64,000 nucleotides of DNA from Bauldia sp. (GTDB lineage Bacteria > Pseudomonadota > Alphaproteobacteria > Rhizobiales > Kaistiaceae), in NCBI GenBank assembly GCA_026126025.1, contig JAHCJZ010000002.1, forward strand, positions 248,001 through 312,000, given 5' to 3'. Below the pieces are notes generated by a model that saw only the letters and a program-made list of their open reading frames with translations, was not told where the DNA came from and did no database searches. Numbering within the stretch: position 1 is the stretch's first letter; each line of letters opens with the position of its first letter. A program made the translations under genes and the position numbers. Below are positions 8,179 to 17,134 of this stretch, piece by piece.

Positions 8179-11100
8179 CTATCGGTTGCTGGCGCGCCGA
8201 GGCTCGCGGCTGGCCTCGATGCGGGTGCGGGTTTCCAGAGCCTCGATGCGCTGCGCCAGCGCTCCGAACCCGGCGCGCATTTCCCTGATCTGCGCCGCGC
8301 CGATGTCCGAGGTGACGCGGGTCAGCTCGAGCAACTCGCGCCGGTTGTCATTGACGCCGCCGCCTCGGCGCATCGCCTCCAGCACCGGCAGCGTGTTGGC
8401 GTTCACCGCAGGAGCCGGCACGACATACTCGCCGCCGGCGAGGCCGACGGTGCCGCCGCCGGCATACCGGGCCAATACCGAATCCTCGTTCCAGATCCCG
8501 TTCCCGATCAGCCCGCCACCGGCGTACATCGGGATCAGCCCGCCCTCCGCGGAGAAGAGCTTCGGGAACAGCTTGTGGAGGATGGGGTGCTTGATCTCCT
8601 TCGTGTTCGCCGTGATCCGGGTGTATTCCTCGATCGCGGCAAGGCTCTGCACCATCGGCGACCAGTACTCGGCGGCGAGGTTGGTGTTGATCTGCTCGGT
8701 GGTCTTGCCGAGCTTGTCCGCGGTGAGCTTCACCGAAGCCGTGGTCGTCTCGACATCGTTGGTCGCCGCGATCTGCTGGGCCTGGATGCCGAGGAGTTGC
8801 TCGGTCGTCTCGCGCAGGGCAACCACCACCGGGTCGTCCGCCTGCTGGACTGCGGGGAGACTCATGAGGTCGTTCACGATCTTGTCGAAGATGGCTTGGA
8901 AGGCGGGGCTCGACGCGAACATGGTGCGCCCCGCATCCCGGTAGGCCTCGGCGTATTGAGAGATGCCGGCCTGCGCATCGATGTCGCCGGCCTGCGCCAG
9001 CGCGAGTTGGGCCTCGTACTGCGCTTGCGCCGCGACGAGACGATCCGAGGGTGACAGCGTGCTGCCCGGACCGGTGAGCAGCCCGTTGACGTAGTCGAGG
9101 ATGGTCTTGGCCACATCGTTGATGCGGTCCATCTGGGCCTGGATGACGTCGGCGGCATCGGTCACCACGCCGGCGAGCTCCGGGAACAGGGCGATGAGCT
9201 CGTCGAGGGCATCCCCGGTGAGCCCGGCGCCATTGACGATGTTCTGGGCTTCGGCGGCGAAGAACTGCAGCACCTTCGCCTGATCGACGCCGAGGAGTTC
9301 GGCATCGGCGAGGAGCGACTGCGCCTCCTCGATCAGCGCACCGATATCGTTGATGTAGCCCTTGCCGAGGGCAGCGTTGAGCTTCGCCCTGATGTCCTTC
9401 TCGAACTTGCTGCTGAGGGCGTCGAGTGCCTCAGCGACGCCGTCCTCGATCGCCGCGGCCGCCTCCTCTGCCGACATGCCGAGGTCAATGAGAACCCCGG
9501 TGAGGGCCTGCGCGGTCCCCATGATGCGGAGATACTCGGTCTGGACCTCCGACAGCACCGGAGGCTGGCCGAGGAGAGACAGCGCGTAGTCCTGCGCCGC
9601 AGCGGTCGCGACGCGCAGCGCCTCTTGGCTGGAGCCGGTCGCCTCGACCGCAAGCTTGGTATCGGCGATGAAGGCTGCGAGTTGCTTGCCGAGATCGGCA
9701 ACGCTCGCCGCGGCCTCCACGGCCGGGCTGTTCGGCCCCAGGCCGGACCGCAGTCCGTGCACCATGAGGCCGAAGGTGCGCTGAAAGTCGCCGATGGCGC
9801 GGACCGCGAAGTCCGTCATCATCCGCTGGAGATCGTCGATCGGCTGGCCGGCCTTCTGCGCGACCTCGATGAGCCTCGCGATCCGATCCCGCATGCCCGC
9901 GATGGATTGACCGAGCGCGCCCGGTGCGCTGCCGTTGATCTCGGCGGCGAGGGCGGTGATCTCGTCCTGCGCGTCGGCCCAGGCCTCCTGCGCCGCGCGC
10001 ATCTCCCGCCGCGCCTCGAGGATCCGACCGATGATCGACGTGATGATCCCGCCGACGAGGCCGAGAGCCGCGCGGCCGATATTCCCGGCGGCGAACTGCG
10101 TCTTGGCGTACTCGGCGAGCTTCTTGGACGCGTTGTCGACCGCCTTGATCAGCAGGTCGAGGCCATCCTCGGCACCACGCACCATCGACATGATGCCGTC
10201 GACAACGTTGCCGAACACCTCGGTCATCCGTGCCGACTTCGCCTTCTCCGCGTTGAGGCGCGCGAGCTCCGTCGCCGCCTCGTCATAGCCGGCCGTCAAC
10301 TCGGCAATGCGGGCGGTTTCGGCTTCGGTCACCGTGCCGTCCGCCATCGCGGCGGTGAGAAGCTCCTGCTCGAAACGGAAGCGGGCCGCCTCTTCTGCGG
10401 TGAGGCCGAAAACCTCGGCCTGCTGGCGAAGGGATTCAATCTGCTTCTCGGCGGCCTCGGTGGCCTTGGCGAAAGCATCGGTCAACCCGCCGCCGGCGCC
10501 ACCCCCACCACCCCCTCCGCCAACCAACGAGGCCCGATATTCTGCGGAGGCTTGGATGCTGTCGTAAAGCGCGCCAGCCTGTTCGTAGAAGGCCTGGGCC
10601 AACTCGTCATTGGCCTCCATCGCGTCGATCTGCGCGTCGGTGAGGCCCACATACTGGTTTCGGACGAAAGTCAGCCGATCCGACAAGGTCGGCGGCACGA
10701 TCTGCGACGCCATGTTGGCAATCGCCTCCTGAACACCACCTACGCCGAGCGCCGCCTGACCGCGCAGATAGGCCATCATCGCCGCAAGACGCCCGGTTTG
10801 GTCCGTGGCGTTGGCGATTGCGACGACCAGCGCATTCGCCGCCTGGGCGCTCGCTGACAACGCGCCGACGGCGATACCCTCCAACTGCGCCATAGCGGCG
10901 TTGAAGGCGTTGGCCTTGGTCTCCGCTTCCTGCAGCGCGCGGGCTTGCTCGTGGGTTGCCCGCGCGGCGTCGAGCGCCGCCTGTTCTGATTGATCCAGAA
11001 CACGGAGAAGGCTCTCAACGATCGCCTGTTGGTCGGGGAGAAGGTTGGCCTCGGACAGCGCCGTCAGCGCGTCGCGAAGTGCCCCAGCCTCCTCCTGGAT

Positions 11101-12627
11101 TTTCGCCAGCTCGGCGTCGAGCCCGGTCAGTTTCGGACCGAGCGCGGCGGCAATGAAGTCCTCGGCACCCTCCGTCGCGTCGCGGAAGGCATCGGCCGTG
11201 CCGTTGATCTCTTGCTTGGCAAGAGCGAGCACCTCGCGCAACTCCCAAGCCCTTTCGGAGGCCTCGTCATAGGTGAGTGCGTCGGCTAGAACCTGGGCAC
11301 CCAACTGGCGCGCCGCATCCGCATAAGCGAGGTCTGCTTCGGCGAGCGCGCGGGTTCTCTCATCCGCTTCGGCCAACGCGGGCACCATCTCGCGTAGCGC
11401 CGCCGTTGCCTCCTCAAGCGAACGGCCGAGGCCGCCGGCCTCAGTGCCGGGAGCGACACCGCCCTGAAGCTCAGAAAGCGCCGCAATCGCCACGGCAATA
11501 TTGGCTGCGATCTCCTCCAACGAGATTGCTTCGTCGCCCTCGCCAAACACCTCTCGCGTGATCGCCGCGAGCGCATCAGCTATACTGGCAAGCGCCGGAC
11601 TGGCTTGGTTGGCGAGTATCGCCATCTCGTTCTGGAACGCCGCAATCGCGGGCCGGCCTGCCTCCACGCTCGCAACGAGGCGCTGCATGATGGCGTCAAG
11701 CTGAAGGATCTCGTCCGCCGAGATGCCGCTCCACAGGAGAGATTGGTTCACCGCCCCTTCTAGACGGCTCGATGAGAAGAGTTGGCGAAACGCCTCCTGT
11801 GCAGCCTCCAACTCCAGGGTCAATTGGCGGATTGCCCCTTCCGTGACGTCCTGCCCGAGATCGACGATGCGGCGCGACGCTGCTTCGTACCCGTCGGTAA
11901 CTCGCCGGATGCTGTCGGCGAGGAGGTCGTTGGCGGTGGCGGCTCGCTCCGCCGCGGTTTCGCCGCCCCCAAATGCCTTCATGAGCGCCTGCGCGCCTGC
12001 GACCGCCGAGGCAAACACCAGAACCGCGATATTCAGCGGGTTGGTCACGAACTGGACGATCCCGGCCCCGACAGCCTTTAGCGCACCGGATAGGCCAACA
12101 CCCGGCCCGAATAGTTGCGCGAGTTGTGATCCTTGTTGAATAAAAGTCCTGAACATCGGTTGGCCAGTAGCGATCGCTTGGCCAATATCCTGCAACTGAA
12201 AGCTCATATTCTGCATCTGGAACGCTGAAAGCTTCGCGGCGTCGGCGGCGCCCATGAAGCTGTCCTGAAGTCTCTTGGCGCGGTCCATTTGGGCGACCGC
12301 GGCGTCGTACTTTGTGGTGGCGGCCTTGATCGCCGTGGCGGCCTGACCGGCGCTGATGACACCTTCCTCAAGCAAGCGATCGGTCTGCTCGAGGGCGCGC
12401 TGCAAGGCCTGCTCGGCGCGGATCCTCGGATCGAGCCGCGCCATCATGCGGTTGAACTCGCCGGTCGTGGTCCGGGTCGCGCGGGTGATCTTCTGCTGCG
12501 AGACCTCCTGCTTCTCCGTCGACGCGGTGAGATTCTCGACCGAGCCGCGCAGAGCGTCGACCTGCTCCTTGCCGTCGGCGCGGTAGCCGAGCTTGTAGAT
12601 CGCGGTCTCGACGGTTTCGTTTGCCAT
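8179..12627 (-). CDS. Tail length tape measure protein
   Basis: A 1,482-residue protein, the longest in the phage, directly downstream of the frameshifted tail chaperone pair as in lambda and other siphophages. It is Ala rich and largely helical, with long coiled-coil stretches, the segment SFQLQDIGQAIATGQP near residue 140, and hydrophobic segments near residues 195-220 (NPLNIAVLVFASAVAGAQ) and in the middle (GLVGGIITSIIGRIL). This is the usual pattern for proteins that set tail length and insert in the host membrane. At about 0.15 nm per residue it predicts a tail of roughly 220 nm. The call is strong from length, composition and synteny. Confidence 0.93.
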   Translation of the reverse strand: MANETVETAIYKLGYRADGKEQVDALRGSVENLTASTEKQEVSQQKITRATRTTTGEFNRMMARLDPRIRAEQALQRALEQTDRLLEEGVISAGQAATAIKAATTKYDAAVAQMDRAKRLQDSFMGAADAAKLSAFQMQNMSFQLQDIGQAIATGQPMFRTFIQQGSQLAQLFGPGVGLSGALKAVGAGIVQFVTNPLNIAVLVFASAVAGAQALMKAFGGGETAAERAATANDLLADSIRRVTDGYEAASRRIVDLGQDVTEGAIRQLTLELEAAQEAFRQLFSSSRLEGAVNQSLLWSGISADEILQLDAIMQRLVASVEAGRPAIAAFQNEMAILANQASPALASIADALAAITREVFGEGDEAISLEEIAANIAVAIAALSELQGGVAPGTEAGGLGRSLEEATAALREMVPALAEADERTRALAEADLAYADAARQLGAQVLADALTYDEASERAWELREVLALAKQEINGTADAFRDATEGAEDFIAAALGPKLTGLDAELAKIQEEAGALRDALTALSEANLLPDQQAIVESLLRVLDQSEQAALDAARATHEQARALQEAETKANAFNAAMAQLEGIAVGALSASAQAANALVVAIANATDQTGRLAAMMAYLRGQAALGVGGVQEAIANMASQIVPPTLSDRLTFVRNQYVGLTDAQIDAMEANDELAQAFYEQAGALYDSIQASAEYRASLVGGGGGGGGAGGGLTDAFAKATEAAEKQIESLRQQAEVFGLTAEEAARFRFEQELLTAAMADGTVTEAETARIAELTAGYDEAATELARLNAEKAKSARMTEVFGNVVDGIMSMVRGAEDGLDLLIKAVDNASKKLAEYAKTQFAAGNIGRAALGLVGGIITSIIGRILEARREMRAAQEAWADAQDEITALAAEINGSAPGALGQSIAGMRDRIARLIEVAQKAGQPIDDLQRMMTDFAVRAIGDFQRTFGLMVHGLRSGLGPNSPAVEAAASVADLGKQLAAFIADTKLAVEATGSSQEALRVATAAAQDYALSLLGQPPVLSEVQTEYLRIMGTAQALTGVLIDLGMSAEEAAAAIEDGVAEALDALSSKFEKDIRAKLNAALGKGYINDIGALIEEAQSLLADAELLGVDQAKVLQFFAAEAQNIVNGAGLTGDALDELIALFPELAGVVTDAADVIQAQMDRINDVAKTILDYVNGLLTGPGSTLSPSDRLVAAQAQYEAQLALAQAGDIDAQAGISQYAEAYRDAGRTMFASSPAFQAIFDKIVNDLMSLPAVQQADDPVVVALRETTEQLLGIQAQQIAATNDVETTTASVKLTADKLGKTTEQINTNLAAEYWSPMVQSLAAIEEYTRITANTKEIKHPILHKLFPKLFSAEGGLIPMYAGGGLIGNGIWNEDSVLARYAGGGTVGLAGGEYVVPAPAVNANTLPVLEAMRRGGGVNDNRRELLELTRVTSDIGAAQIREMRAGFGALAQRIEALETRTRIEASREPRRASNR

Positions 12628-12630
12628 CGT

Positions 12631-13457
12631 CTACTTCCGCGGCTTCTTCGGTTTCGGTTCCGAAGGCGTTTTCGCCTTCTTCTTGGTCTTCTCGACGGCG
12701 ATGCTGGCGCGGAGGGCGCCGAGCGAGACCAGTGCCCTGGCTTCCCACGGCTCCACGATCTCGCCGGTCTGTTCCTGCCAGTCGGTGATGTCGCGCCAGG
12801 TCACAACCGCTGGTGCCATCCCGCTCGAGGCGAGGCCGAGCGAGATCTCCATGAACCAGCGGTAGAGGTAGTCGAGTTCGTCTGGAAACGGCGGGCCATC
12901 GACGGTAGGCTCGGCCTTCGGCTGTCTGCCGAGCGCCTTCAGCTGCCGCGCCGCGGACTCCAGATGGTCTCGCTCGGTGGCCCCGTCATCCAGCTTCCGG
13001 TCGAGGCGGAACTCGTGCTCCGCCCACTCCAGCAGCTCGTCGACGAGGCCGGCTAGAAATTTGCCCGGTCGCTCGTGAACTCGTCCCACTGCTCGCGCAG
13101 CCACGCCATTTCGGGCGCGCCGAAGAGGTCGAGTGCGTTGGCGAGGCTGTGCGGAACCTCGATGACCGAACCATTCGTCGGATCGACCAGAAGCCAGCCA
13201 GTCGTGAGAGCGGCGAGCATCTCGTTGCCCTCGGTCTCGAGACGCTCGCTCGTCAACTTGTTCCGGTTCCGCATCCGAAGGCGGCCGTCGGTGATGGTGC
13301 GGCGCGCCTTCACGGCCGTCGTGGAATCGGACCCATAGCCTTCGATGTAGGCCTCGCGGCCATCGATGGTGCGGATGGGCTGACCGGTCACTGAGTCCCG
13401 GATGGGCATCCTGCCGATCTTGTCCGTCTCGCGCGCGAGACCACCAAACTTGCTCAT
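12631..13457 (-). CDS. Tail assembly chaperone GT fusion made by -1 ribosomal frameshift
   Basis: The frame read from 13457 ends at a TAG at 13053-13055. The last codons before it form A-AAT-TTC, a canonical X-XXY-YYZ slippery heptamer on the minus strand (13056-13062). A -1 slip continues in the overlapping frame to 12631, giving a 275-residue protein whose added 141 residues begin LAGLVDELLEWAEHEF and end in a Lys/Pro-rich tail. The downstream frame has no convincing start of its own. Gene order (tail tube, G, GT, tape measure) is that of lambda G/GT. The fusion is expected to bind the tape measure while the G part recruits tail tube subunits. Confidence 0.85.
13053..13457 (-). CDS. Tail assembly chaperone, short G-type product
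   Basis: A 134-residue protein starting at ATG 13457 (MSKFGGLARETDKIGR) and ending ...EFTSDRANF at the TAG reached without frameshifting. By analogy with lambda gpG it would be the abundant, non-shifted chaperone that solubilises the tape measure during tail assembly. The leader is short, with a GAGG ribosome-binding site, and is preceded by a 12-bp hairpin that separates it from the tail-tube gene. The assignment rests on synteny and the slippery site rather than on sequence similarity. Confidence 0.8.
   Translation of the reverse strand: MSKFGGLARETDKIGRMPIRDSVTGQPIRTIDGREAYIEGYGSDSTTAVKARRTITDGRLRMRNRNKLTSERLETEGNEMLAALTTGWLLVDPTNGSVIEVPHSLANALDLFGAPEMAWLREQWDEFTSDRANF
13056..13062 (-). 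promoter_or_regulatory. -1 programmed frameshift site, heptamer AAATTTC
   Basis: Minus-strand reading ...GGGC-AAATTTC-TAG. In the zero frame the codons are GCA AAT TTC TAG. After a -1 slip they read AAA TTT CTA, entering the downstream open frame. The stop codon directly after the heptamer is expected to enhance slippage. Phe-tRNA re-pairs TTC to TTT by wobble and Asn-tRNA keeps two pairs on AAA. Confidence 0.85.
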
Positions 13458-13479
13458 GTCTATCCTCGTGGCGGATTTT

Positions 13480-13514
13480 GGCCTCCGGACGCCCGCCACG
13501 AACGTCCGGAGGCC
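13480..13514 (-). promoter_or_regulatory. 12-bp hairpin downstream of the tail-tube gene
   Basis: Perfect inverted repeat with arms GGCCTCCGGACG and CGTCCGGAGGCC around an 11-base loop, followed on the minus strand by AAAATCC and the leader of the chaperone gene. There is no T tract after it, so it is not a standard terminator. An mRNA-stabilising or partial-termination element is a likely role. A similar element follows the capsid gene. Confidence 0.7.
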
Positions 13515-13594
13515 GGGTTGCAGCAACCACGGCGGACCCGCGATGGGCCCGGCCGCGCTCTACCCCGTGGCGGCGGGGGTTGGATGCTCGTGGA

Positions 13595-14842
13595 TTAGGT
13601 CGCCTGCGTGTCGACGATGCGGATGGTCGTCGCGACGATGCCAGCGCCGGATCCCTGATAGAGGAGCGCCTGGAACGGCATGGTCAGCACCTGGCCGCCC
13701 TCGCCGGATACCGCGACATCGGCATCGCCGAGCTTCACGCGCGGCAGGTGGATGGTGGCCGCCGGAGAGTCCGGTGCGCTCGTGGTCGTCAGGTAGACGA
13801 GGATCGCGATCTCGTCCTCGTCGAGGAAGTTGCCGATGAGGTCCGCGTTCTCGAAGAACGCCGTCACCTGGCCGGTGACATTGGCGCGGCCGAGGAACAC
13901 TTCCGGCACGATGTTCTGGCCGACGACGGCATCCGAACTCGGCGACACGTCGAGCTGGATGCTGAGCCCCGTGACGACGCCGATGCGCGCCCCGTTCAGG
14001 TAGATGGCGCCGTTGACCGCGGCGAAAATTCCGGTGGTCGTAGCGGCCGCCGGATTGGTGAAAAACGGCGCAGCGGAGTCCTCATAGACCTCCATGTCGC
14101 GGCCCATCACCGGGATCTCGATCGTTGACATCCCCGAGGCTGGCAGGTCGATCGAGAAGCCGGCGACGCGGCATTCGGTGAACAGCCGAGCGATATCGAT
14201 GTCCTCGTGGTAGACCTCGAACGCGAATTTCCGCTGCACATGCCCCGACGACGGCACATAGACCGAGCGGCCCACGGTCGCCACCGTGAAGGATGTGTCC
14301 GGCGACATGGTGTCCGGAGCCGGGAAGACGGTGACTTCGCGGTTGTTGGCGCCGCCGAACGCGAGGACGAGGAAGTTCTTGGAGTTGTTGTCGGCATCCG
14401 CCAGCGAGGAGAAGCGGATCACGTCGCCGACCCGGAACCCGAGGCTGACCGGATTGCCGGAGGCGAAGGTGACCTTCGCCGTCGAGCTGTCAGCCGAAAC
14501 GGAGGTCAGGTCGGACTGGTCGGCGGTGATCGCTGCGGCATCGGTCCCGCGCAGCGCAGCCTCGATCAACTCCCAATAGGTCGCGGGGCTGAATTCGCCG
14601 CTGATCGATCCGGTGACACGGCGCGTACCGTGACGGAAGTCGGCGATCTGGCGGTCGGTGCGGACTTCCTCCGACTGGTAGGTGTCCTTGCCAAGCTTGA
14701 GCGACGTCGACACGCGACGCAGGATCTGCGCGGCGGACGCGCCGGGGTCGGCCGACGAGTCCGGCTGCGTGGTCGACGCAATCACCCCCGTCGCATACGC
14801 CTTGTAGGCAACGCGGGCCTGTACGCCTTCGGAGAGGCTCAT
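13595..14842 (-). CDS. Major tail tube protein
   Basis: A 415-residue protein whose N-terminal half matches siphophage tail tube proteins of the phage_tail_2/tube type: QILRRVSTSLKLGKDTYQSEEV, then QIADFRHGTRRVTGSISGEFSP and YWELIEAALRG. The region from about residue 185 appears to be a second domain with a similar beta-rich architecture. It lies directly before the chaperone G/GT and tape measure genes, as expected. The ATG at 14842 is preceded by the late leader described separately (ribosome-binding site GGAG seven bases away), and the gene is followed by a 12-bp hairpin. Both are shared with the capsid gene and suggest high expression. Confidence 0.9.
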   Translation of the reverse strand: MSLSEGVQARVAYKAYATGVIASTTQPDSSADPGASAAQILRRVSTSLKLGKDTYQSEEVRTDRQIADFRHGTRRVTGSISGEFSPATYWELIEAALRGTDAAAITADQSDLTSVSADSSTAKVTFASGNPVSLGFRVGDVIRFSSLADADNNSKNFLVLAFGGANNREVTVFPAPDTMSPDTSFTVATVGRSVYVPSSGHVQRKFAFEVYHEDIDIARLFTECRVAGFSIDLPASGMSTIEIPVMGRDMEVYEDSAAPFFTNPAAATTTGIFAAVNGAIYLNGARIGVVTGLSIQLDVSPSSDAVVGQNIVPEVFLGRANVTGQVTAFFENADLIGNFLDEDEIAILVYLTTTSAPDSPAATIHLPRVKLGDADVAVSGEGGQVLTMPFQALLYQGSGAGIVATTIRIVDTQAT

Positions 14843-14845
14843 GGT

Positions 14846-14903
14846 GGGGCTCCATCAAAGGGAAGCGGCGTCGTCACGACGCTGCGAAGGGGCTTGCCCA
14901 AGG
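14846..14903 (-). promoter_or_regulatory. Late-gene leader with GCGTC/GACGC hairpin (tail tube)
   Basis: On the minus strand toward the ATG: CTTGGGCAAG (14893-14902), hairpin GCGTC-loop-GACGC (14868-14882), then GATGGAGCCCC ending three bases before ATG 14842. The same three blocks in the same order precede the major capsid gene, and the identical 15-base hairpin precedes the protease gene. A shared expression signal of abundant late proteins is inferred. Confidence 0.7.
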
Positions 14904-14948
14904 CCGCTGTTGGGTGAGGGCAGTCATCCGCCGCGAGGCGGAATCCGG

Positions 14949-15422
14949 TCAACCGATCTGGTCGTAGAAGAGCGAGACGAGCACGCCGCAGTACCAGTAG
15001 GCCTCGACCTCGGAATCGAGGCCTGGCGGCTTGATCATTGATCCCGGTCCGCCGGGGTCCACGGTCGCGTCGAAGCAGGACATCGTCGCATCGCGGTGCG
15101 ACCGGAACAGCGCCGCATATTGCTCGGCGATCGCCAAGCCGACATCCGCGCCCCAATCGAGCGGGACGAAGACGTAGGCCTCGATCTGCCCGGCATGGCG
15201 GTAGAGGTTGGCGCCCCGTCCCCCGCCAAAGCCGGCGACACGGCCCTGATCGGCAACGAAGGCCGTCCAGGCGAAGGGTTGCGGCGTGTTCGGCAGCGGG
15301 CCGCCGCTCTCACCCTGCCAGCGCAGCCCGATCACTTTGGTTGACCCGCCCTGCGAGTAGGTTGGGACGTTCGCCTCAAGGCGCGCCCGGATGCCGGCGA
15401 CAACGGATGTGATCGTGGTCAT
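14949..15422 (-). CDS. Putative tail terminator/completion protein
   Basis: A 157-residue protein between the HK97-gp10-like neck protein and the tail tube gene, which is the usual position of the tail terminator (lambda gpU-like) in siphophages. Features include MTTITSVVAGIRARLEAN at the N-terminus and the central beta segment AYVFVPLDWGADVGLAI. The ATG overlaps the upstream stop by four bases (ATGA). The functional call is from gene order and size; sequence alone does not prove it. Confidence 0.65.
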   Translation of the reverse strand: MTTITSVVAGIRARLEANVPTYSQGGSTKVIGLRWQGESGGPLPNTPQPFAWTAFVADQGRVAGFGGGRGANLYRHAGQIEAYVFVPLDWGADVGLAIAEQYAALFRSHRDATMSCFDATVDPGGPGSMIKPPGLDSEVEAYWYCGVLVSLFYDQIG

Positions 15423-16108
15423 GCGTGCAACTGGAAGAAGATCGCGGGGGACGGGACGGGTTGCCCAACCGCTTGGCGACGGCGGCGGCGCCGTCCGTTT
15501 GATGCGATGTAGTGCGACGGCAACCGGCCCTTGATGACGTAGGCTGGCGGCACGGTCGCGTAGCCAGATGTGATGCTGCCGATGTTCCGGAAGCGGGCGC
15601 GGACCTGGTCCGTCACCCGCTGGTAGATGTGGGGCGGCACCTGGATCACGAAGGCGCGCCCTGATTGTGTCTTCCCGACCTCGAGCCGCCGCGCGTAGGG
15701 CACGAGATTGGAGATCATGATGGTCGAGCCCGGCGTGATCTGCGCCGGAACGCCGTCAACCGGTATCCCGTCGACGAAGACCCGATGGCTGTTCCGGTAT
15801 GCTCCGCTGACGACCGGGCTTGCCTTCCGCAGCGCGCTCAGCGCGAAGACGACGGCCTCGCGGAGGTAGCGGTACCGATAGACGATCGGACCCGGCAGGA
15901 TGACGCTGTCGAGGTTGGCATTCCCCGGCCGATTGGCATAGGCATCGAAGTCCGGCGCGAAGCCTGAGCGGGCTGTCGCCTCCCGCATGATCCTGGCATG
16001 GCCGGCTCTCGCGACGGCAACGAGATGCTTCTTCGCGTCGGCATCCTGCTGCTGCGGCCACGCCACTGTGACCGTGCGGCGGAAGGCCTGCAGCGCTGCG
16101 GACGCCAT
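15419..16108 (-). CDS. HK97 gp10-like neck/tail component
   Basis: A 229-residue protein with the pattern of HK97-gp10-like proteins: a basic N-terminus, ASPVVSGAYRNSHRVFVDG, then ISNLVPYARRLEVGKTQSGRAF and a C-terminal basic run (GRRRRRRQA). The ATG at 16108 gives an ATGA overlap with the upstream gene, matching neighbouring junctions; a start four codons upstream also exists. It lies between connector-type genes and the tail terminator. Proteins of this family join head and tail or cap the tail tube. Confidence 0.75.
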   Translation of the reverse strand: MASAALQAFRRTVTVAWPQQQDADAKKHLVAVARAGHARIMREATARSGFAPDFDAYANRPGNANLDSVILPGPIVYRYRYLREAVVFALSALRKASPVVSGAYRNSHRVFVDGIPVDGVPAQITPGSTIMISNLVPYARRLEVGKTQSGRAFVIQVPPHIYQRVTDQVRARFRNIGSITSGYATVPPAYVIKGRLPSHYIASNGRRRRRRQAVGQPVPSPAIFFQLHA

Positions 16109-16350
16109 CAGCCAGGCCACCCGGCCGGAAGATCGATGCGGACCGAACCGCGGCGAACCTCTGTCGCGATCTCTTCGCCCCGCAAGACAGGGCGCCCGGC
16201 GCTATCGAACCTGAAGCAGACGACCTCGCCGACCTCCTCGTCGGCCGTGATGCAGCCCCGGACCTCCGCGCCGTCGAGGAAGACGGTGACGCCCGGCGCC
16301 GACGCGTAGGACCGGTAGCCGGGGTCATTCTTGTCGACGGAGATTCTCAT
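16108..16350 (-). CDS. Small head-tail region protein, function unknown
   Basis: An 80-residue beta-rich protein (PGVTVFLDGAEVRGCITADEEVGEVVCF) coupled at both ends by ATGA overlaps to the head-completion-like gene upstream and the gp10-like gene downstream. Genes of this size appear at this place in many alphaproteobacterial prophages and gene-transfer-agent-like clusters. A minor head-tail joining role is likely from position only. Confidence 0.65.
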   Translation of the reverse strand: MRISVDKNDPGYRSYASAPGVTVFLDGAEVRGCITADEEVGEVVCFRFDSAGRPVLRGEEIATEVRRGSVRIDLPAGWPG

Positions 16351-16703
16351 CCACCCACCTGCAGCTCATAGGCGATCAGCACGCCTCGGACCCGGCGTGT
16401 GCTGTCGTCGACCGCCTTGATCGTGAGTTCTTTCCCGCGCACGACCGCCTTGTCGGAGAGCGGGACGACCGGGAAAGCAAACAGCGCCGCCTCGAGGTCC
16501 TCGACCAGGACGATGACCTTGCGATCGCCCTGTTGGATCGAGCCGACGATCTCGTCCATCTCGTATCCGAGCACGCGGGCGCGGACTTCGGTGTCGAAGC
16601 GGGGCCGGTCAGGCCCCGTGCCGGTGTAGCGCCGGATCGAGATGGTCTCGCCACTCGCCGCGACCTGGCGGCGATAGGTCGACCGGGCCTGATCGGGACT
16701 CAC
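16347..16703 (-). CDS. Head-tail adaptor/head completion-like protein
   Basis: A 118-residue protein that starts with GTG in a GTGA overlap with the preceding gene. The segment TISIRRYTGTGPDRPRFDTEVRARV followed by beta strands (KVIVLVEDLEAALF, KAVVRGKELTIKAVD) resembles head-tail adaptor/joining proteins of the phage HK97 gp7/SPP1 gp16 type, which plug the connector after packaging. Position after the gp6-like connector supports this. Confidence is moderate because the family is very divergent. Confidence 0.65.
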   Translation of the reverse strand: MSPDQARSTYRRQVAASGETISIRRYTGTGPDRPRFDTEVRARVLGYEMDEIVGSIQQGDRKVIVLVEDLEAALFAFPVVPLSDKAVVRGKELTIKAVDDSTRRVRGVLIAYELQVGG

Positions 16704-17134
16704 CGGACCTCAGCCCTCACCGCCAGATGCGTGTTGCCAGCATATGTGCCGGTGGTGGTGAGCTTGGCGCGGAGACGGTCGCCGAGGACGTTGTCGAGCT
16801 TCCCTTCGGCGACCAGCGCGGCGAGGGCGGTGACGGCCGATGCCGCGAAGACCCCCACGGTGGCGTGGGCTTTGCGGTCGGCCTGCGCGAAGTCGAAGCG
16901 GCAGACGTCGATCCAGTTGACGCCCTGATCCAGTGAGGTTTGAACGACGAGGACGGCCGACGTGCCACCCGAACCGTAGTCGAATGCTGCCCAGAGGGTT
17001 GCCGACTGCATCCCGGCCAGGCCGGCGATGAACGCTGCCGCCGCACCGTTCCAGCTCGCCGAGGTGATGACGTGATCGGTCACCGGCCCGGTGATGGTGA
17101 CGCTCCCGAGATCGAACAGGCCTGCGTTCTGCAT
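16700..17134 (-). CDS. Beta-rich structural protein between connector and adaptor
   Basis: A 144-residue protein with short beta segments (LGSVTITGPVTDHV, SAVLVVQTSLDQGVNWIDVCRF) and an Ala/Thr-rich C-terminal half. The central segment resembles a lectin-like or head-fibre-like beta sandwich. It overlaps both neighbours by one to four bases and is clearly part of the head-tail operon. No family assignment is made; a minor virion protein is the most likely role. Confidence 0.65.
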   Translation of the reverse strand: MQNAGLFDLGSVTITGPVTDHVITSASWNGAAAAFIAGLAGMQSATLWAAFDYGSGGTSAVLVVQTSLDQGVNWIDVCRFDFAQADRKAHATVGVFAASAVTALAALVAEGKLDNVLGDRLRAKLTTTGTYAGNTHLAVRAEVR

